A stretch of DNA of 64,000 nucleotides from Falsiruegeria litorea R37. GTDB taxonomy: Bacteria; Pseudomonadota; Alphaproteobacteria; Rhodobacterales; Rhodobacteraceae. The DNA lies in NCBI RefSeq assembly GCF_900172225.1, contig NZ_FWFO01000002.1, positions 434,001-498,000 of the forward strand, given 5' to 3'. The position numbers and the translations under genes are program-made. The notes beneath the pieces were generated by a model. That model did no database searches. It was not told the origin of the DNA and saw nothing but the letters and a program-made list of their open reading frames with translations. Shown in pieces: positions 50,191 through 60,521 of the stretch (positions are counted from its first letter, which is position 1; each line of letters opens with the position of its first letter).

Positions 50191-52761
50191 GTGAAACCAA
50201 AAGGTGCCGCAGTGCAGAATAATCCCAACACCACCCTCATTACGGCCTCTGCCCCCGTGGCGGCCACAACTCATGGCGGGCGGGCGAAATGTTTGCAGCG
50301 TCTTGTGCGGTTGGAGCTGCCAGTGCCACGCACCGTGGCCCTGTCGTTCGGTGCTGTGCATGACATTGCCGAGGGGCAGATGCCGGATATCGCGGCCATC
50401 GTCGAACAATTCGACGAGACCGATCTTTTGTGTGTGCGGCCCAGTTCCGAAGACCCCGATTGGGGGGGGCCGGGGGCGATCCTGAACATCGGTATGAATG
50501 ATGCCCGTTATGTCGAGCTGTCCGACAGCTTGGGGGCCGAGGCCGCCGCGGCGCTTTATCTGCGGTTCGTGCAAAACTATGCCGTGCATGTCGCGCGCCT
50601 GGACCCGGATGTGTTCGAAGATGTGGCAGATGACGGCCCGCAGGGCCTGAGCGAAGTGCTGCACGCCTATGAGGCCGAAACGGACGAGCAATTTCCGCAA
50701 GACCCCGGCGAGCAGCTCTCGGAAGTGTTGAAGTCGATGGCCCGCGCCTGGGAGGGCACCACCGCCCGCCTGCTGCGTCAGGCCAAGGGGGCGCCAGCGG
50801 ATGCGGGGCTGGGCCTTGTGGTGCAGCAGATGATCCCGGGTGTGGGGCAGGGAGAGTGCGGTTCGGGCGTGCTTCAATTGATCAACAGATCAACGGGTAT
50901 GCCGCAGATCACCGGTCGATACCTGAGCCAAAGTCAGGGACGTGATGCGCTTGGGGCAGGGTCCGGGGCGCTCTATCTGGAAAAGGACGCACGCGGACCA
51001 TCGCTGGAAGAGCTGGCGCCCGAGGCGTTTGAAGAGCTCAAGACGCATGCCGCTTTGATGCGTGCCAAATTGCGCGAAGAGATGCAGGTCGAGTTTGTGA
51101 TCGAAAGCGGTCACGCCCATATTCTGGACGGTGTCCGGGTGCCGCGCAGCGCACGCGCGTCGGTGCGGATTGCTGTGCGCCTGGCCGAAGATGGCATCAT
51201 CCCGCAGGAAGAGGCCGTCATGCGGATCGAGCCGCATTCACTGAATGAGCTTCTGCACCGGCAGGTTGACCCCGAGGCAGAGCGGGATGTGCTGACCACC
51301 GGTATCGCCGCCAGCCCTGGTGCTGCCACCGGCAAGATCGTCTTTACCGCTGCCGAGGCGCAGGCGAGTGCGGCGCGGTCGGAACCTTGCATTCTGGTGC
51401 GTCGCGAGACCTCTCCCGAAGATGTGCGGGGCATGCACGCGGCGGTGGCTGTGCTGACCGAAAAGGGCGGGATGACCAGCCACGCGGCGGTGATCGGTCG
51501 CGGTATGGGGCTGCCGTGCATCGTCGGGGCGTCGGACATGACGTTCCAGACCAAGAAGAAAACGCTGACCGCCCCGGATGGGCGCGTGTTCAAGACCGGC
51601 GATACGCTGACCATTGACGGCAGCTCGGGTCAGGTGCTGGCGGGACAGCCCGCCATGCTTGAGGCGGCGCTGGATGAGTGTTTTCAGACGTTGATGGGCT
51701 GGGCGGATCAGGCCCGCGATATCGGCATTCGGGCCAACGCGGACACGCCCGCAGATGCGCAGACCGCGCGGAATTTTGACGCGCAGGGGATTGGGCTGTG
51801 TCGGACCGAGCACATGTTCTTTGATCCCGGTCGCCTGACAGTGATGCGCGAGATGATCTTTGCAGATGAGCCCTCGGGCCGTGCGGCGGCGTTGGAACGG
51901 CTGCTGCCGATGCAGCGCGAGGATTTCACCCAGCTGTTTCGCATCATGCAGGGCAAACCGGTCTGCATTCGTCTGTTCGACCCGCCTTTGCACGAATTCC
52001 TGCCCACCACCCGAACCGGTCAGCGCGAGCTGGCCGAGGCGCTGGACATCCCCGTCAGCGACGTGACCCGCCGGGTCGAGGCTATGACTGAATACAACCC
52101 CATGTTGGGGCTGCGCGGCGTTCGTCTGGGTGTGACGGTGCCGGAAATTTATGACATGCAGGCCCGGGCAATTTTTGAGGCCACGATCGACGCCAGCCGC
52201 GACGGCGCCCCGGTCGTTCCCGAAGTGATGATCCCTCTGGTCAGTGCCAAGCGCGAGGTCGAACTGGTCAAGGTTCGCATTGATGCGGTGGCCGCCGCCG
52301 TGGCGCAGGAACGCGGCCAGGATTTTGACTATCGCCTGGGGGTGATGGTCGAAACGCCGCGTGCATGTCTGCGCGCGGACGAGATCGCGCCAAACACCGC
52401 CTTCCTCAGCTTTGGCACCAACGACCTGACCCAGATGACCTACGGTCTGTCACGCGACGATGCGGGGCGGTTCATGTCGGCCTATGTTCAGCAGGGGGTC
52501 TTTAACGAAGACCCGTTCCATGTGCTGGACACGGACGGGGTCGGAGAGCTGTTGCAGTTGGGGGCGGCCCGTGCACGTGAGGCGCAGCCGGATCTGACCC
52601 TTTCGGTCTGTGGTGAACACGGCGGCAACCCCGAATCAATCGCCTTTTGCCGAGCTGCGGGCTTTGATTATGTGTCGTGCTCGCCGTTTCGGGTGCCAGT
52701 AGCGCGTCTTGCCGCCGCTCAGTTGGCCATCGCCCATAAACTGGGAGAGAGCACCCGTTAA
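50191..52761 (+). CDS. Pyruvate, phosphate dikinase-like PEP-utilising enzyme
   Basis: 856 residues from a GTG start. The phosphohistidine domain is canonical (GGMTSHAAVIGRGMGLPC), as is the C-terminal PEP/pyruvate barrel: LCRTEHMFF, CIRLFDPPLHEFLP, FLSFGTNDLTQMTYGLSRDD and the catalytic Cys in DYVSCSPFRVP. The N-terminal ATP-grasp part is recognisable (RPSSEDPDWGGPGAILNIG, GQGECGSGVLQL) but departs from PPDK at several conserved glycines and is shorter. It interconverts pyruvate and PEP if active; reduced ATP binding is possible. The GTG start is chosen because upstream codons read across the palindromic element. It follows glyS, as in relatives. Confidence 0.8.
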   Translation: MKPKGAAVQNNPNTTLITASAPVAATTHGGRAKCLQRLVRLELPVPRTVALSFGAVHDIAEGQMPDIAAIVEQFDETDLLCVRPSSEDPDWGGPGAILNIGMNDARYVELSDSLGAEAAAALYLRFVQNYAVHVARLDPDVFEDVADDGPQGLSEVLHAYEAETDEQFPQDPGEQLSEVLKSMARAWEGTTARLLRQAKGAPADAGLGLVVQQMIPGVGQGECGSGVLQLINRSTGMPQITGRYLSQSQGRDALGAGSGALYLEKDARGPSLEELAPEAFEELKTHAALMRAKLREEMQVEFVIESGHAHILDGVRVPRSARASVRIAVRLAEDGIIPQEEAVMRIEPHSLNELLHRQVDPEAERDVLTTGIAASPGAATGKIVFTAAEAQASAARSEPCILVRRETSPEDVRGMHAAVAVLTEKGGMTSHAAVIGRGMGLPCIVGASDMTFQTKKKTLTAPDGRVFKTGDTLTIDGSSGQVLAGQPAMLEAALDECFQTLMGWADQARDIGIRANADTPADAQTARNFDAQGIGLCRTEHMFFDPGRLTVMREMIFADEPSGRAAALERLLPMQREDFTQLFRIMQGKPVCIRLFDPPLHEFLPTTRTGQRELAEALDIPVSDVTRRVEAMTEYNPMLGLRGVRLGVTVPEIYDMQARAIFEATIDASRDGAPVVPEVMIPLVSAKREVELVKVRIDAVAAAVAQERGQDFDYRLGVMVETPRACLRADEIAPNTAFLSFGTNDLTQMTYGLSRDDAGRFMSAYVQQGVFNEDPFHVLDTDGVGELLQLGAARAREAQPDLTLSVCGEHGGNPESIAFCRAAGFDYVSCSPFRVPVARLAAAQLAIAHKLGESTR

Positions 52762-52935
52762 ACCCACTATATCTTGTGTTTCAATACGTTAACGTCGGTG
52801 TGCGAGTAGGCGTGTTTTGACGCATTTCTACTTGCATTTTTCGAAAAACTGGACCTTTGCCACAACCTGCGCTAAATGCCTGCCTGCGCCGTCGGGGGAG
52901 GGTCTGGCGCGCGAGTGCCGTTTGGGGTTTTTGAG

Positions 52936-53574
52936 ATGAAACGTTTCTTTGTGGCTGCAGCCGTAATCTTGGCTGCATTGGGGTCGAAATCGGCCATCGC
53001 AGATACTGGACTGAACATGGTAATCGAACGCGAGCAGGCATCCCTGAACGCGCAGCCCGGTTCGCGTTTCCGCCAATACCTCAAGTCATTCCGCCCAAAG
53101 CCCAAACCGGTCGAGGTGACCTATTCGCGCGCTTGGCTGGACGAACAGCCCAAGCCCGAAGGCGACGAAAACTTCCGTTGCCTGTCCGAGGCTCTGTACT
53201 TCGAAGCCCGTGGTGAGACCGTCAAAGGTCAGTTTGCGGTCGCTGAAGTGATCATGAACCGGGTCAAGAGTGGCCGTTTTCCGAACACCTTGTGTGGTGT
53301 GATCCGTCAAGGCACCGGCAAGAAATACCAGTGCCAGTTCACCTACACCTGTGATGGTCGCAAGGAAGTCATAGCCGAAAAACAGGCTTTCGAACGTGTG
53401 TCCAAAGTTGCGCGTACCATCATCGACGGGGTGTCCCACGAGTTGACCAATGGCGCGACCCACTATCACACCACAGCTGTGCGCCCCAGCTGGTCGCGGG
53501 TCTACAAGCGCACGGCCAAGATCGGCGTGCACATCTTCTACCGCCATAACTATCGGACAGCTTCGAGCAACTGA
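52936..53574 (+). CDS. SleB/CwlJ-type cell wall hydrolase
   Basis: 212 residues with a signal peptide (FFVAAAVILAALGSKSAIAD). The Hydrolase_2 domain starts near 80: CLSEALYFEARGE with the catalytic Glu, then AVAEVIMNRV, CQFTYTCDG and GATHYHT. It would cleave peptidoglycan glycan strands in the periplasm. A hairpin GGGGTGA/TCACCCC (53591-53608) lies 16 bases past its stop, without a clear T-run. Confidence 0.88.
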   Translation: MKRFFVAAAVILAALGSKSAIADTGLNMVIEREQASLNAQPGSRFRQYLKSFRPKPKPVEVTYSRAWLDEQPKPEGDENFRCLSEALYFEARGETVKGQFAVAEVIMNRVKSGRFPNTLCGVIRQGTGKKYQCQFTYTCDGRKEVIAEKQAFERVSKVARTIIDGVSHELTNGATHYHTTAVRPSWSRVYKRTAKIGVHIFYRHNYRTASSN

Positions 53575-53720
53575 TACGTGTTGGGTCTGAGGGGTGATTT
53601 TTCACCCCGGATGATGCGGTGCGACGCATTCGGCCGCTGGTATGGCGTTTGCGACTCTGTTATGGGCGCGTCAGCCGCGTATGATGGTATCTCACTATCC
53701 TGCTTCTGGAAGGCACCCGA

Positions 53721-54641
53721 ATGAGCTCTGAAGTCCGTCTTGCATTTGCGCATCCATCGGAGCGCTCTGAAGCCACTGCACCGCGGGGTCCGCTGGATCG
53801 CATCTCGCTGCGCGATCACACCGTCGAAGTTGAAATCGGCGCCTTTCAGGCCGAGCGCGGCACCACGCAGCGTATCTGTTTCAACGTGGTGGTTGAGGTC
53901 CAACCGCTGACGGGCCCCATCGACGATGATGTTGATCGCATCCTGTCCTATGACCGCGTGACCGAAGCCATCGCGCATGAGCTGTCCGAGGAACGCCTGA
54001 ACCTGCTTGAGACATTGGCTGAACGTGTGGCCGAACGCATCCTGCTCGAGCCACAAGCCGTGCGGGCCTTTGTCCGCATCGAAAAGCTGGACCGTGGACC
54101 GGGGGCGTTGGGTGTCGAGATCGTGCGCGGCAAGGACACGCTGCAGCATGAGGTCGCCGAGGAAGAGCGCCCGCATCCTCGTTTGGCTTATCTGTCGAAT
54201 ACGGCCATTGCTTCGGACAATCTGAGCGGCTGGATCGACCAGTTGGAAACCCGCGAACGCCCGTTGGTCATCTGCGTCGGTGCGCCGGATTTGCCCGCGC
54301 CGCAGACCGGACACGCGATGACGCAACGCCGGATCGACTTGCTGGCGATTGAGCAGAACGCCTGGAGCCTGGCCGCCCGCGATCACCGTTGCGTTGTTGT
54401 CTCGACCCGGACCGAATTGGACTGGGGCATAAAGAACGGGCAGATCTGTGTCTGGGCGCCCTCCAAGATCGTGCTGGACGCGGTTGATGGACCTTCGGCG
54501 GCGCCTTCGGAAGCGGTGGCTTTGGCGGCTTGGTTCGCCGCGACATTCGAGGCAGGCGAGATGCTGGTGATCGGGGCCGAACTGCCTGACGATGCCAGCG
54601 TGCCGCTGTGCGCGGTTTCGGTCGAGCAATCGAGCCTGTGA
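53721..54641 (+). CDS. folB: Dihydroneopterin aldolase FolB with extra C-terminal domain
   Basis: 306 residues, more than twice the usual FolB length of about 120. The N-terminal part (about 25-140) is FolB-like: LRDHTVEVEIGAFQAERGTT, SYDRVTEAIAHE and LLETLAERVAERIL with the catalytic Glu/Lys pattern. The C-terminal 165 residues have no recognised domain and contain a beta-rich pattern (RPLVICVGAP, CVVVSTRTELDW). It converts dihydroneopterin to 6-hydroxymethyldihydropterin. GTGA overlap with folP implies coupling. Confidence 0.86.
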   Translation: MSSEVRLAFAHPSERSEATAPRGPLDRISLRDHTVEVEIGAFQAERGTTQRICFNVVVEVQPLTGPIDDDVDRILSYDRVTEAIAHELSEERLNLLETLAERVAERILLEPQAVRAFVRIEKLDRGPGALGVEIVRGKDTLQHEVAEEERPHPRLAYLSNTAIASDNLSGWIDQLETRERPLVICVGAPDLPAPQTGHAMTQRRIDLLAIEQNAWSLAARDHRCVVVSTRTELDWGIKNGQICVWAPSKIVLDAVDGPSAAPSEAVALAAWFAATFEAGEMLVIGAELPDDASVPLCAVSVEQSSL

Positions 54642-55636
54642 CCCTTTGCTATCGCCCTTTGCCGCAGTCAGGACAGGTGCGACCGGCGGATGCCGTGTCG
54701 CTTGTCGGCTCAGAGCAGTGGTTCACCCATGCCGAAGTGTTGGAGCGTGGCCGGACACCCGAGATGGTTCCGGCGCAAGAGCTGCCACAGGACGTCGCCG
54801 CGCGCCTGACCGCCCCGCGTGAGGCTCTGGCAGGTTTGGACATGAACCTGCCGCACATCATGGGCATTCTGAACACCACGCCTGACAGTTTCTCGGATGG
54901 AGGTCTGCATGCCGGGGTCAAAGCGGCAGTTCAAGGCGCGCGCGACATGGTTGCAGCGGGGGCTACGATCTTGGACGTTGGGGGCGAATCCACGCGGCCA
55001 GGCGCGGCTTTTGTGCCCCATGACGAGGAAATCGCCCGCACCGCGCCGGTGATTGCTGCAATCCGGGCCGAGACACAGACCGCGATCTCCATCGACACAC
55101 GCAAAGCACCTGTGGCGCAGGCTGCGGTTTCGGCGGGCGCCACTGTCGTCAATGATGTATCTGGTTTCACTTTCGACCCTGAACTTGCTCCGCTTTGCGC
55201 CGATTTGGCGGTGCCGGTCTGTGTGATGCATGCACAGGGCGACCCGGCGACGATGCAGGACGATCCGCAGTACGATGATGTCGTGCTGGACGTCTATCAG
55301 TTCCTTGAGGATCAGGTCGCGCGGCTCGAAAAGTTTGGGCTGCGGCGCAGTCAGATCATCGTCGATCCCGGCATCGGGTTCGGTAAGACCATGGATCACA
55401 ACTTGGCGCTTCTCAGAAACCTGTCGGTGTTTCACGGGATCGGATGCCCGGTTCTGCTCGGGGCCTCGCGCAAGCGCTTCATTGGCGCCATCGGACAAGA
55501 GCCGCAGGCGCATGCCCGTGCACCTGGTTCCATCGCTGTGGCGCTGGCTGCGGCGGCGCAATCTGTTCAGATCCTGCGGGTTCATGATGTGGCAGAGACT
55601 GCACAGGCTCTGCGACTTTGGCAGGCGGTTCGTTAG
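54638..55636 (+). CDS. folP: Dihydropteroate synthase
   Basis: 332 residues from a GTG that overlaps the folB stop. A 75-residue N-terminal extension precedes the barrel, whose motifs are complete: NTTPDSFSDGG, DVGGESTRPGA, NDVSGF, DPGIGFGKT and GASRKRFIG. It joins hydroxymethyldihydropterin and p-aminobenzoate; it is the sulfonamide target. glmM, a frequent downstream partner, is not here. The 3' end overlaps the convergent transporter by four bases. Confidence 0.95.
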   Translation: MTLCYRPLPQSGQVRPADAVSLVGSEQWFTHAEVLERGRTPEMVPAQELPQDVAARLTAPREALAGLDMNLPHIMGILNTTPDSFSDGGLHAGVKAAVQGARDMVAAGATILDVGGESTRPGAAFVPHDEEIARTAPVIAAIRAETQTAISIDTRKAPVAQAAVSAGATVVNDVSGFTFDPELAPLCADLAVPVCVMHAQGDPATMQDDPQYDDVVLDVYQFLEDQVARLEKFGLRRSQIIVDPGIGFGKTMDHNLALLRNLSVFHGIGCPVLLGASRKRFIGAIGQEPQAHARAPGSIAVALAAAAQSVQILRVHDVAETAQALRLWQAVR

Positions 55637-56550
55637 CGCCGGAACAGGCGTGTGAGCGCGCCATATTGGCTGAGACCTACGCCCCCCAGGATCAAAAGAA
55701 GCGCCCAGATCAGTGACGGGGGCAGGGGTTCGCTGAGGACCAGCCACCCCATGATTACCGACCAGATCGGCACTTGATAATTGGTCAGGCTCATGAAGGT
55801 CGGACCGGCGCTGAGCACCACCATGATCCGCAGCAAAAAGGCCCCTGCTGTCGGGATCAGCCCAAGGATAGCCAGCGCCCAAAACGTGGGCGCATCAACT
55901 GCAGGGGGCAGACCTTCGAACGTCAGGGCGACGGCCAGGACAGGTGCCAATCCGATCAGCAGCGTGACGGCGGTCAGGCCAACTGGATCGGCCGGGGGCA
56001 GCTTGCGCAACATGACCGAGCTTACAGCATAACAGGCAGCCGCCGACAAACAGGCCAAACGACCCCAAATCTCGGCCTCGTTGCCGCTGCTTTCAAACGC
56101 TTGGCCGCCAATCAGCACAACGACCCCGGCAAAACCCACGACAAAGCCAAGCGCCTTACGCCAGCTGAGCTGCTCGCCAGGTACCAGGAAATGCGCAAGC
56201 GGCAGCACCATCAAAGCAACCGAAGCCATCGAGACGCCGGTGAAGCCGCTGGTGACAAATTGCTGTCCCCAGCTGATGAGCAGAAAGGGCACGGCAGTCG
56301 ACAATGCTCCGGTGACGATCAGAAGAACCCAAGTGCCTGGGCTGACCGGCGCGGAAAACAGCCGTGCGCCCTTGGCGAGCCAGAACAGACCGACCAGGGC
56401 CGAGGCAAATACGATCCGGGCAGAGGCGAGCCAGAAAGGCGTGATGCCGCGCAGGGCGATTTCGATCACCAGAAAAGTGGAGCCCCAGATGACGCCCAGG
56501 GCCACCACCATGATCCAGTCGCGGCGGGAAATGTCAGGAGAATTGCTCAT
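55633..56550 (-). CDS. EamA/DMT-family membrane transporter
   Basis: 305 residues with ten helices in two repeats: VALGVIWGSTFLVIEIALRG opens the first and SLTNYQVPIWSVIMGWLVLS closes the second. The start at 56550 is chosen because the longer frame reads into repeat copy G. The substrate is unknown. It is convergent with folP. Confidence 0.84.
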   Translation of the reverse strand: MSNSPDISRRDWIMVVALGVIWGSTFLVIEIALRGITPFWLASARIVFASALVGLFWLAKGARLFSAPVSPGTWVLLIVTGALSTAVPFLLISWGQQFVTSGFTGVSMASVALMVLPLAHFLVPGEQLSWRKALGFVVGFAGVVVLIGGQAFESSGNEAEIWGRLACLSAAACYAVSSVMLRKLPPADPVGLTAVTLLIGLAPVLAVALTFEGLPPAVDAPTFWALAILGLIPTAGAFLLRIMVVLSAGPTFMSLTNYQVPIWSVIMGWLVLSEPLPPSLIWALLLILGGVGLSQYGALTRLFRR

Positions 56551-56614
56551 CTCGCGACCTGACCCTGAACCGTTGGTGGGGTCAAGCGTTAGAACTGCCA
56601 GCGTGTCAGAAAGA

Positions 56615-56872
56615 GGAGGGGGCACTCCCGCCCGTCGGAGACGCCCCTTACGGGGCGCCACCTCCCGTTGGGCCAGGCCTCGCTACGCTCGGCGGTTGGC
56701 ACGTGCTGCCTCTGTCGAGATCAACAGGACAAAGGTCGCTCGTACGTTGGCGATTCAGGCTGAGCAGAGGCCACGGACGGGCCCGCGCCGAGCCGCTAGG
56801 CGAGGCGCCCGGCCCAAGGCCGTTAGCGGGGCTGACGCAGTCAGGTCTGCTCGGGCGCGGGAGCCTCCCCTT
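56615..56872. repeat. Composite palindromic repeat, copy G
   Basis: Both modules are present in the opposite orientation to B and D. The left end reads GGGCACTCCCGCCCGTCGG, then ACGCCCC/GGGGCGC and CCTCCCGTTGGGCCAGGC. About 130 bases later come GGCCCAAGGCCGTTAGCG and GACGCAGTCAGGTCTGCTCG, closing with GGGCGCGGGAGCCTCCCC. The right end stops eight bases before the Rieske-gene stop codon. Confidence 0.76.
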
Positions 56873-56879
56873 CGGCTCT

Positions 56880-58031
56880 TCATATGCAAGCGTCGCGCAC
56901 CATTTTTTGAAACTCGGCCAGCATGACCTCTCCCCCTAAGCCTTCGGCCAGGGCGGCGACCGAGTAATCCGGCGAGCGCAGGGACCGCTGCATCTTTTCG
57001 CAGACCCAGACGTCCTCGGTCTGGAAATCGCCTGTCTCCAGCGGATGATCCGTCCAGTTTTTGGATTCGATCATTCCGGTCTCGGGGTCATACCCCGGCG
57101 TCCCCTTGAGCGGTTCCTTGTAGCTCCACCAGCTTTTGGGCGACCAGGTGCGCGAGCGCATGATCGTGGTGTCGCCATCCACCGGTTCCAGCGTGGAAAT
57201 GGTCAGCGACCAGGGTGAGGGGACAATCATAGTTGTCGGAAACATCATGTAGACGCCACCATAGCCGGGATCGCCCGCGCCCTTGATCTTGGCCATCCCA
57301 GCCCCGCGCGTCTGCTGTTCGACAAAGACCGGGATGCGGTTCTTGATCCCGTCGCGCTCGGTCGAATACCAGACCATGTGCTCGCCATGCAGGTCCCAGA
57401 CGTTCACACCAACCTTGGGCCCACCCAGCGTGTTTTCATGCAGATAGGCCAAATGATACCCGTCGATGGCATTCTCGAAGAATACCTTCCAATTGCACTT
57501 GAGCTTATAGACGAATTCTTCGCTGGCCTGCAGTTTAGGGTCGGTGATGTCATGCGGAAACGGGGCTGCATCCAGCGGCGCGATCCAATCGGCAAAACTG
57601 GCCTTGGGATCCGGATTGACAAAGATCATCCCCTTCCACCGCCCGATCGAGGCGTCATGCAGGTTCAGCGACTTGCGATCCAGGTCGGGGAAGCACTCGG
57701 ACCGGTCCGGCACGCCGCGTAACTGCCCGTCCAATCCAAAGGTCCAGCGGTGATAGGGGCAGACCAGCGTCTTGCCTGCATTTCCGCGCCCTTCCAGCAG
57801 TTCGGTCCCCCGGTGGCGGCAGATGTTCTTGAACGCGTTCAAGTTGCCTTCGGCATCCTGAACCACGGCAATGGGCTGCACGCCGATACGGGCCGTGACA
57901 TAATCGCCGGTGTCTTTGAAATCGCTCTCATAGGCCACAAGCTGCCAGGTTTTGGTGAACAGGGTCTCCTGTTCCCGCTGAAACCACTCGGGCGAATAAT
58001 AAGCGTCCTTAGGCAGAATTTGCGCTGGCAT
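56880..58031 (-). CDS. Rieske non-haem iron oxygenase, alpha-subunit type
   Basis: 383 residues. The Rieske [2Fe-2S] cluster ligands are C71-x-H73 and C91-x2-H94. The mononuclear iron site follows the N-x2-D-x-H-x4-H pattern in NAIDGYHLAYLHEN. A homotrimeric ring-hydroxylating or demethylating oxygenase is expected, needing a separate reductase that is not adjacent. No beta subunit is nearby. The substrate could be aromatic or a methylated amine; nothing in context decides. The start at 58031 is the Met just before the conserved AYYSPEWFQRE segment. Confidence 0.86.
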   Translation of the reverse strand: MPAQILPKDAYYSPEWFQREQETLFTKTWQLVAYESDFKDTGDYVTARIGVQPIAVVQDAEGNLNAFKNICRHRGTELLEGRGNAGKTLVCPYHRWTFGLDGQLRGVPDRSECFPDLDRKSLNLHDASIGRWKGMIFVNPDPKASFADWIAPLDAAPFPHDITDPKLQASEEFVYKLKCNWKVFFENAIDGYHLAYLHENTLGGPKVGVNVWDLHGEHMVWYSTERDGIKNRIPVFVEQQTRGAGMAKIKGAGDPGYGGVYMMFPTTMIVPSPWSLTISTLEPVDGDTTIMRSRTWSPKSWWSYKEPLKGTPGYDPETGMIESKNWTDHPLETGDFQTEDVWVCEKMQRSLRSPDYSVAALAEGLGGEVMLAEFQKMVRDACI

Positions 58032-58081
58032 GGGGGGTCCTTTCCTTGCTGGCATTCAATTAGCTGTCGCATGAGACAGTT

Positions 58082-58270
58082 TAAAGGGGCGCCTGCAAGA
58101 AATCTTGCCCCGTTCTAGCATCTAGACAGGTCTCAACGTCCTTGAAACATGTATGAGGCTCTGTTCGCCTTGTGATAATTCACCTGTTCTTGGGACATGT
58201 TCGACGGTGGCTCACACCCGGACAGCACGAAGCCCAATACTCCAACAATCAATGCGCGTAGCGGTGTCAT
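58082..58270 (-). CDS. Small putative lipoprotein
   Basis: 62 residues: a hydrophobic stretch (LRALIVGVLGFVLSG) ends in the lipobox LSGC (Cys 19), followed by a polar 43-residue tail with a second Cys. The gene is short and the Shine-Dalgarno weak, so it is only probable. It lies alone between the Rieske gene and ilvC on the same strand. No family recognised. Confidence 0.5.
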
Positions 58271-58391
58271 GATCTATTTGTCCGTGTGAACAGGTCAAAG
58301 GCTCAAATTTATCGTCTATTGGGTCAGTGTAGCGTCATCCAAAGGGCAAGCCAATTCTTACATCGTTTGGACAGCGCGAGACCACGAAAAC

Positions 58392-58421
58392 AAAAAAGGG
58401 CGAAGCATCTCTGCTCCGCCC
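58392..58421 (-). terminator. Intrinsic terminator after ilvC
   Basis: On the minus strand GGGCGGAGCA (58421-58412) pairs with TGCTTCGCCC (58407-58398), followed by six T (58397-58392). It starts 26 bases past the ilvC stop codon. Confidence 0.88.
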
Positions 58422-58446
58422 TCGAACGTGAAAAAGATCTGAAAGA

Positions 58447-59505
<1,059 letters not shown>

Positions 59506-59602
59506 CTATCCGGGCGTTGCCGGATTGGCGAGAGGGTTGGGGTTGAGGATTTGTGGGAATTGTGAAGAATAATTCGTCAACAACGTGAATCTTGAGAAAA
59601 TC

Positions 59603-60058
59603 ATGCTTGATGATATCGATCGCCGTATCTTGCGGCACTTTCAGGCCGACCCAAGCCTGAGCACGGCTGACTTGGCGGACCTGTGCCGTATCACCTCCGG
59701 TGTCTGCTGGCGGAGGATCGAAAAAATGCAAGCGACCGGGATTATCCAGGGCCAGGAGGCGGTGATCGACTGGGCCATCTTGGGCTATGCGGTCGAGGTG
59801 TCCTTGCGCGTGACATTGGACAAGACGCAGGCGCGCGCTTTTGACGAATTCACGGCAGCGGCGCGCCAGGTGGCCGAGGTGATCGAGATTCAGACTTTCC
59901 TGGGGCGGGTCGATGTGCGCCTTTCGGTGATCGCACGAGACATGGCGCATTATCAGCAGCTCTACCGTGATCGTATCCTGACCCTGCCACATATCGCCGA
60001 TATCGAGGCCTTGATGCACATCGCGCGCGTCAAAAGTGCCGAGGGGCTGCCGTTGTGA
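59603..60058 (+). CDS. Lrp/AsnC-family regulator, first of a pair
   Basis: 151 residues. The helix-turn-helix (MLDDIDRRILRHFQADPSLS, then ITSGVCWRRIEKMQATGII) and the effector (RAM) domain are both present. The ATG at 59603 has GAGA six bases upstream. It is divergent from ilvC, so control of branched-chain synthesis is possible. Its stop overlaps the GTG of the next Lrp gene (GTGA). Confidence 0.88.
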   Translation: MLDDIDRRILRHFQADPSLSTADLADLCRITSGVCWRRIEKMQATGIIQGQEAVIDWAILGYAVEVSLRVTLDKTQARAFDEFTAAARQVAEVIEIQTFLGRVDVRLSVIARDMAHYQQLYRDRILTLPHIADIEALMHIARVKSAEGLPL

Positions 60059-60513
60059 TCGAACTGGACGACATGGACCGCAACATTCTGAGGGCGCTGG
60101 TGCAGGACGCGAGCCTGAGCGCAGGCGCTTTGGGGCGTCGGTTCGGCTTGTCCCAGCCTGCCACATGGCGGCGAATCAAGCGGTTGGAGCAGGCTGGTGT
60201 GATCAAAGGGCGACGGCTCCGGCTCAATGCCGAGGCGCTCGGGTTTGGGGTGACGGTGTTTCTGGGTGTCAAACTGGCACGAAAGGGACAGGTGAGCCTG
60301 GAGGATTTCGAACGCGCCGTCAGCGCCATCCCCGAGGTGCAGACGGTCGAGCACGTGCTTGGGCTCTATGACTACCGCTTGCGCGTGGTTGCGCGGGACC
60401 TTTCGGATTTCGAGCGTGTTCTGCGCCGCCGGATCATGACCTTGCCGGGGGCAGGGGACGTCGAGGCCAATGTCCTTCTCAGCGAAGAGCGACGGCCAGG
60501 ACCAATCGGCTGA
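60055..60513 (+). CDS. Lrp/AsnC-family regulator, second of a pair
   Basis: 152 residues from a GTG. The HTH reads MDRNILRALVQDASLSAGAL, then GLSQPATWRRIKRLEQAGVI; the RAM domain includes VEHVLGLYDYRLRVVARDL. It resembles its upstream neighbour moderately, suggesting duplication and divergence; the two could form mixed oligomers. The HTH is intact, which argues against the siroheme-decarboxylase proteins that share this fold. Confidence 0.88.
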   Translation: MIELDDMDRNILRALVQDASLSAGALGRRFGLSQPATWRRIKRLEQAGVIKGRRLRLNAEALGFGVTVFLGVKLARKGQVSLEDFERAVSAIPEVQTVEHVLGLYDYRLRVVARDLSDFERVLRRRIMTLPGAGDVEANVLLSEERRPGPIG

Positions 60514-60521
60514 CCCTGATT

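Noticed and set aside
52762-52935. Possible small RNA between the PPDK-like and SleB-like genes
   Set aside because: Only short imperfect stems and no terminator; more likely a plain promoter region.
60055-60513. Siroheme decarboxylase-type (NirD/NirH-like) protein pair
   Set aside because: Both genes keep intact helix-turn-helix motifs, and no haem d1 genes are near; the window uses copper NirK.
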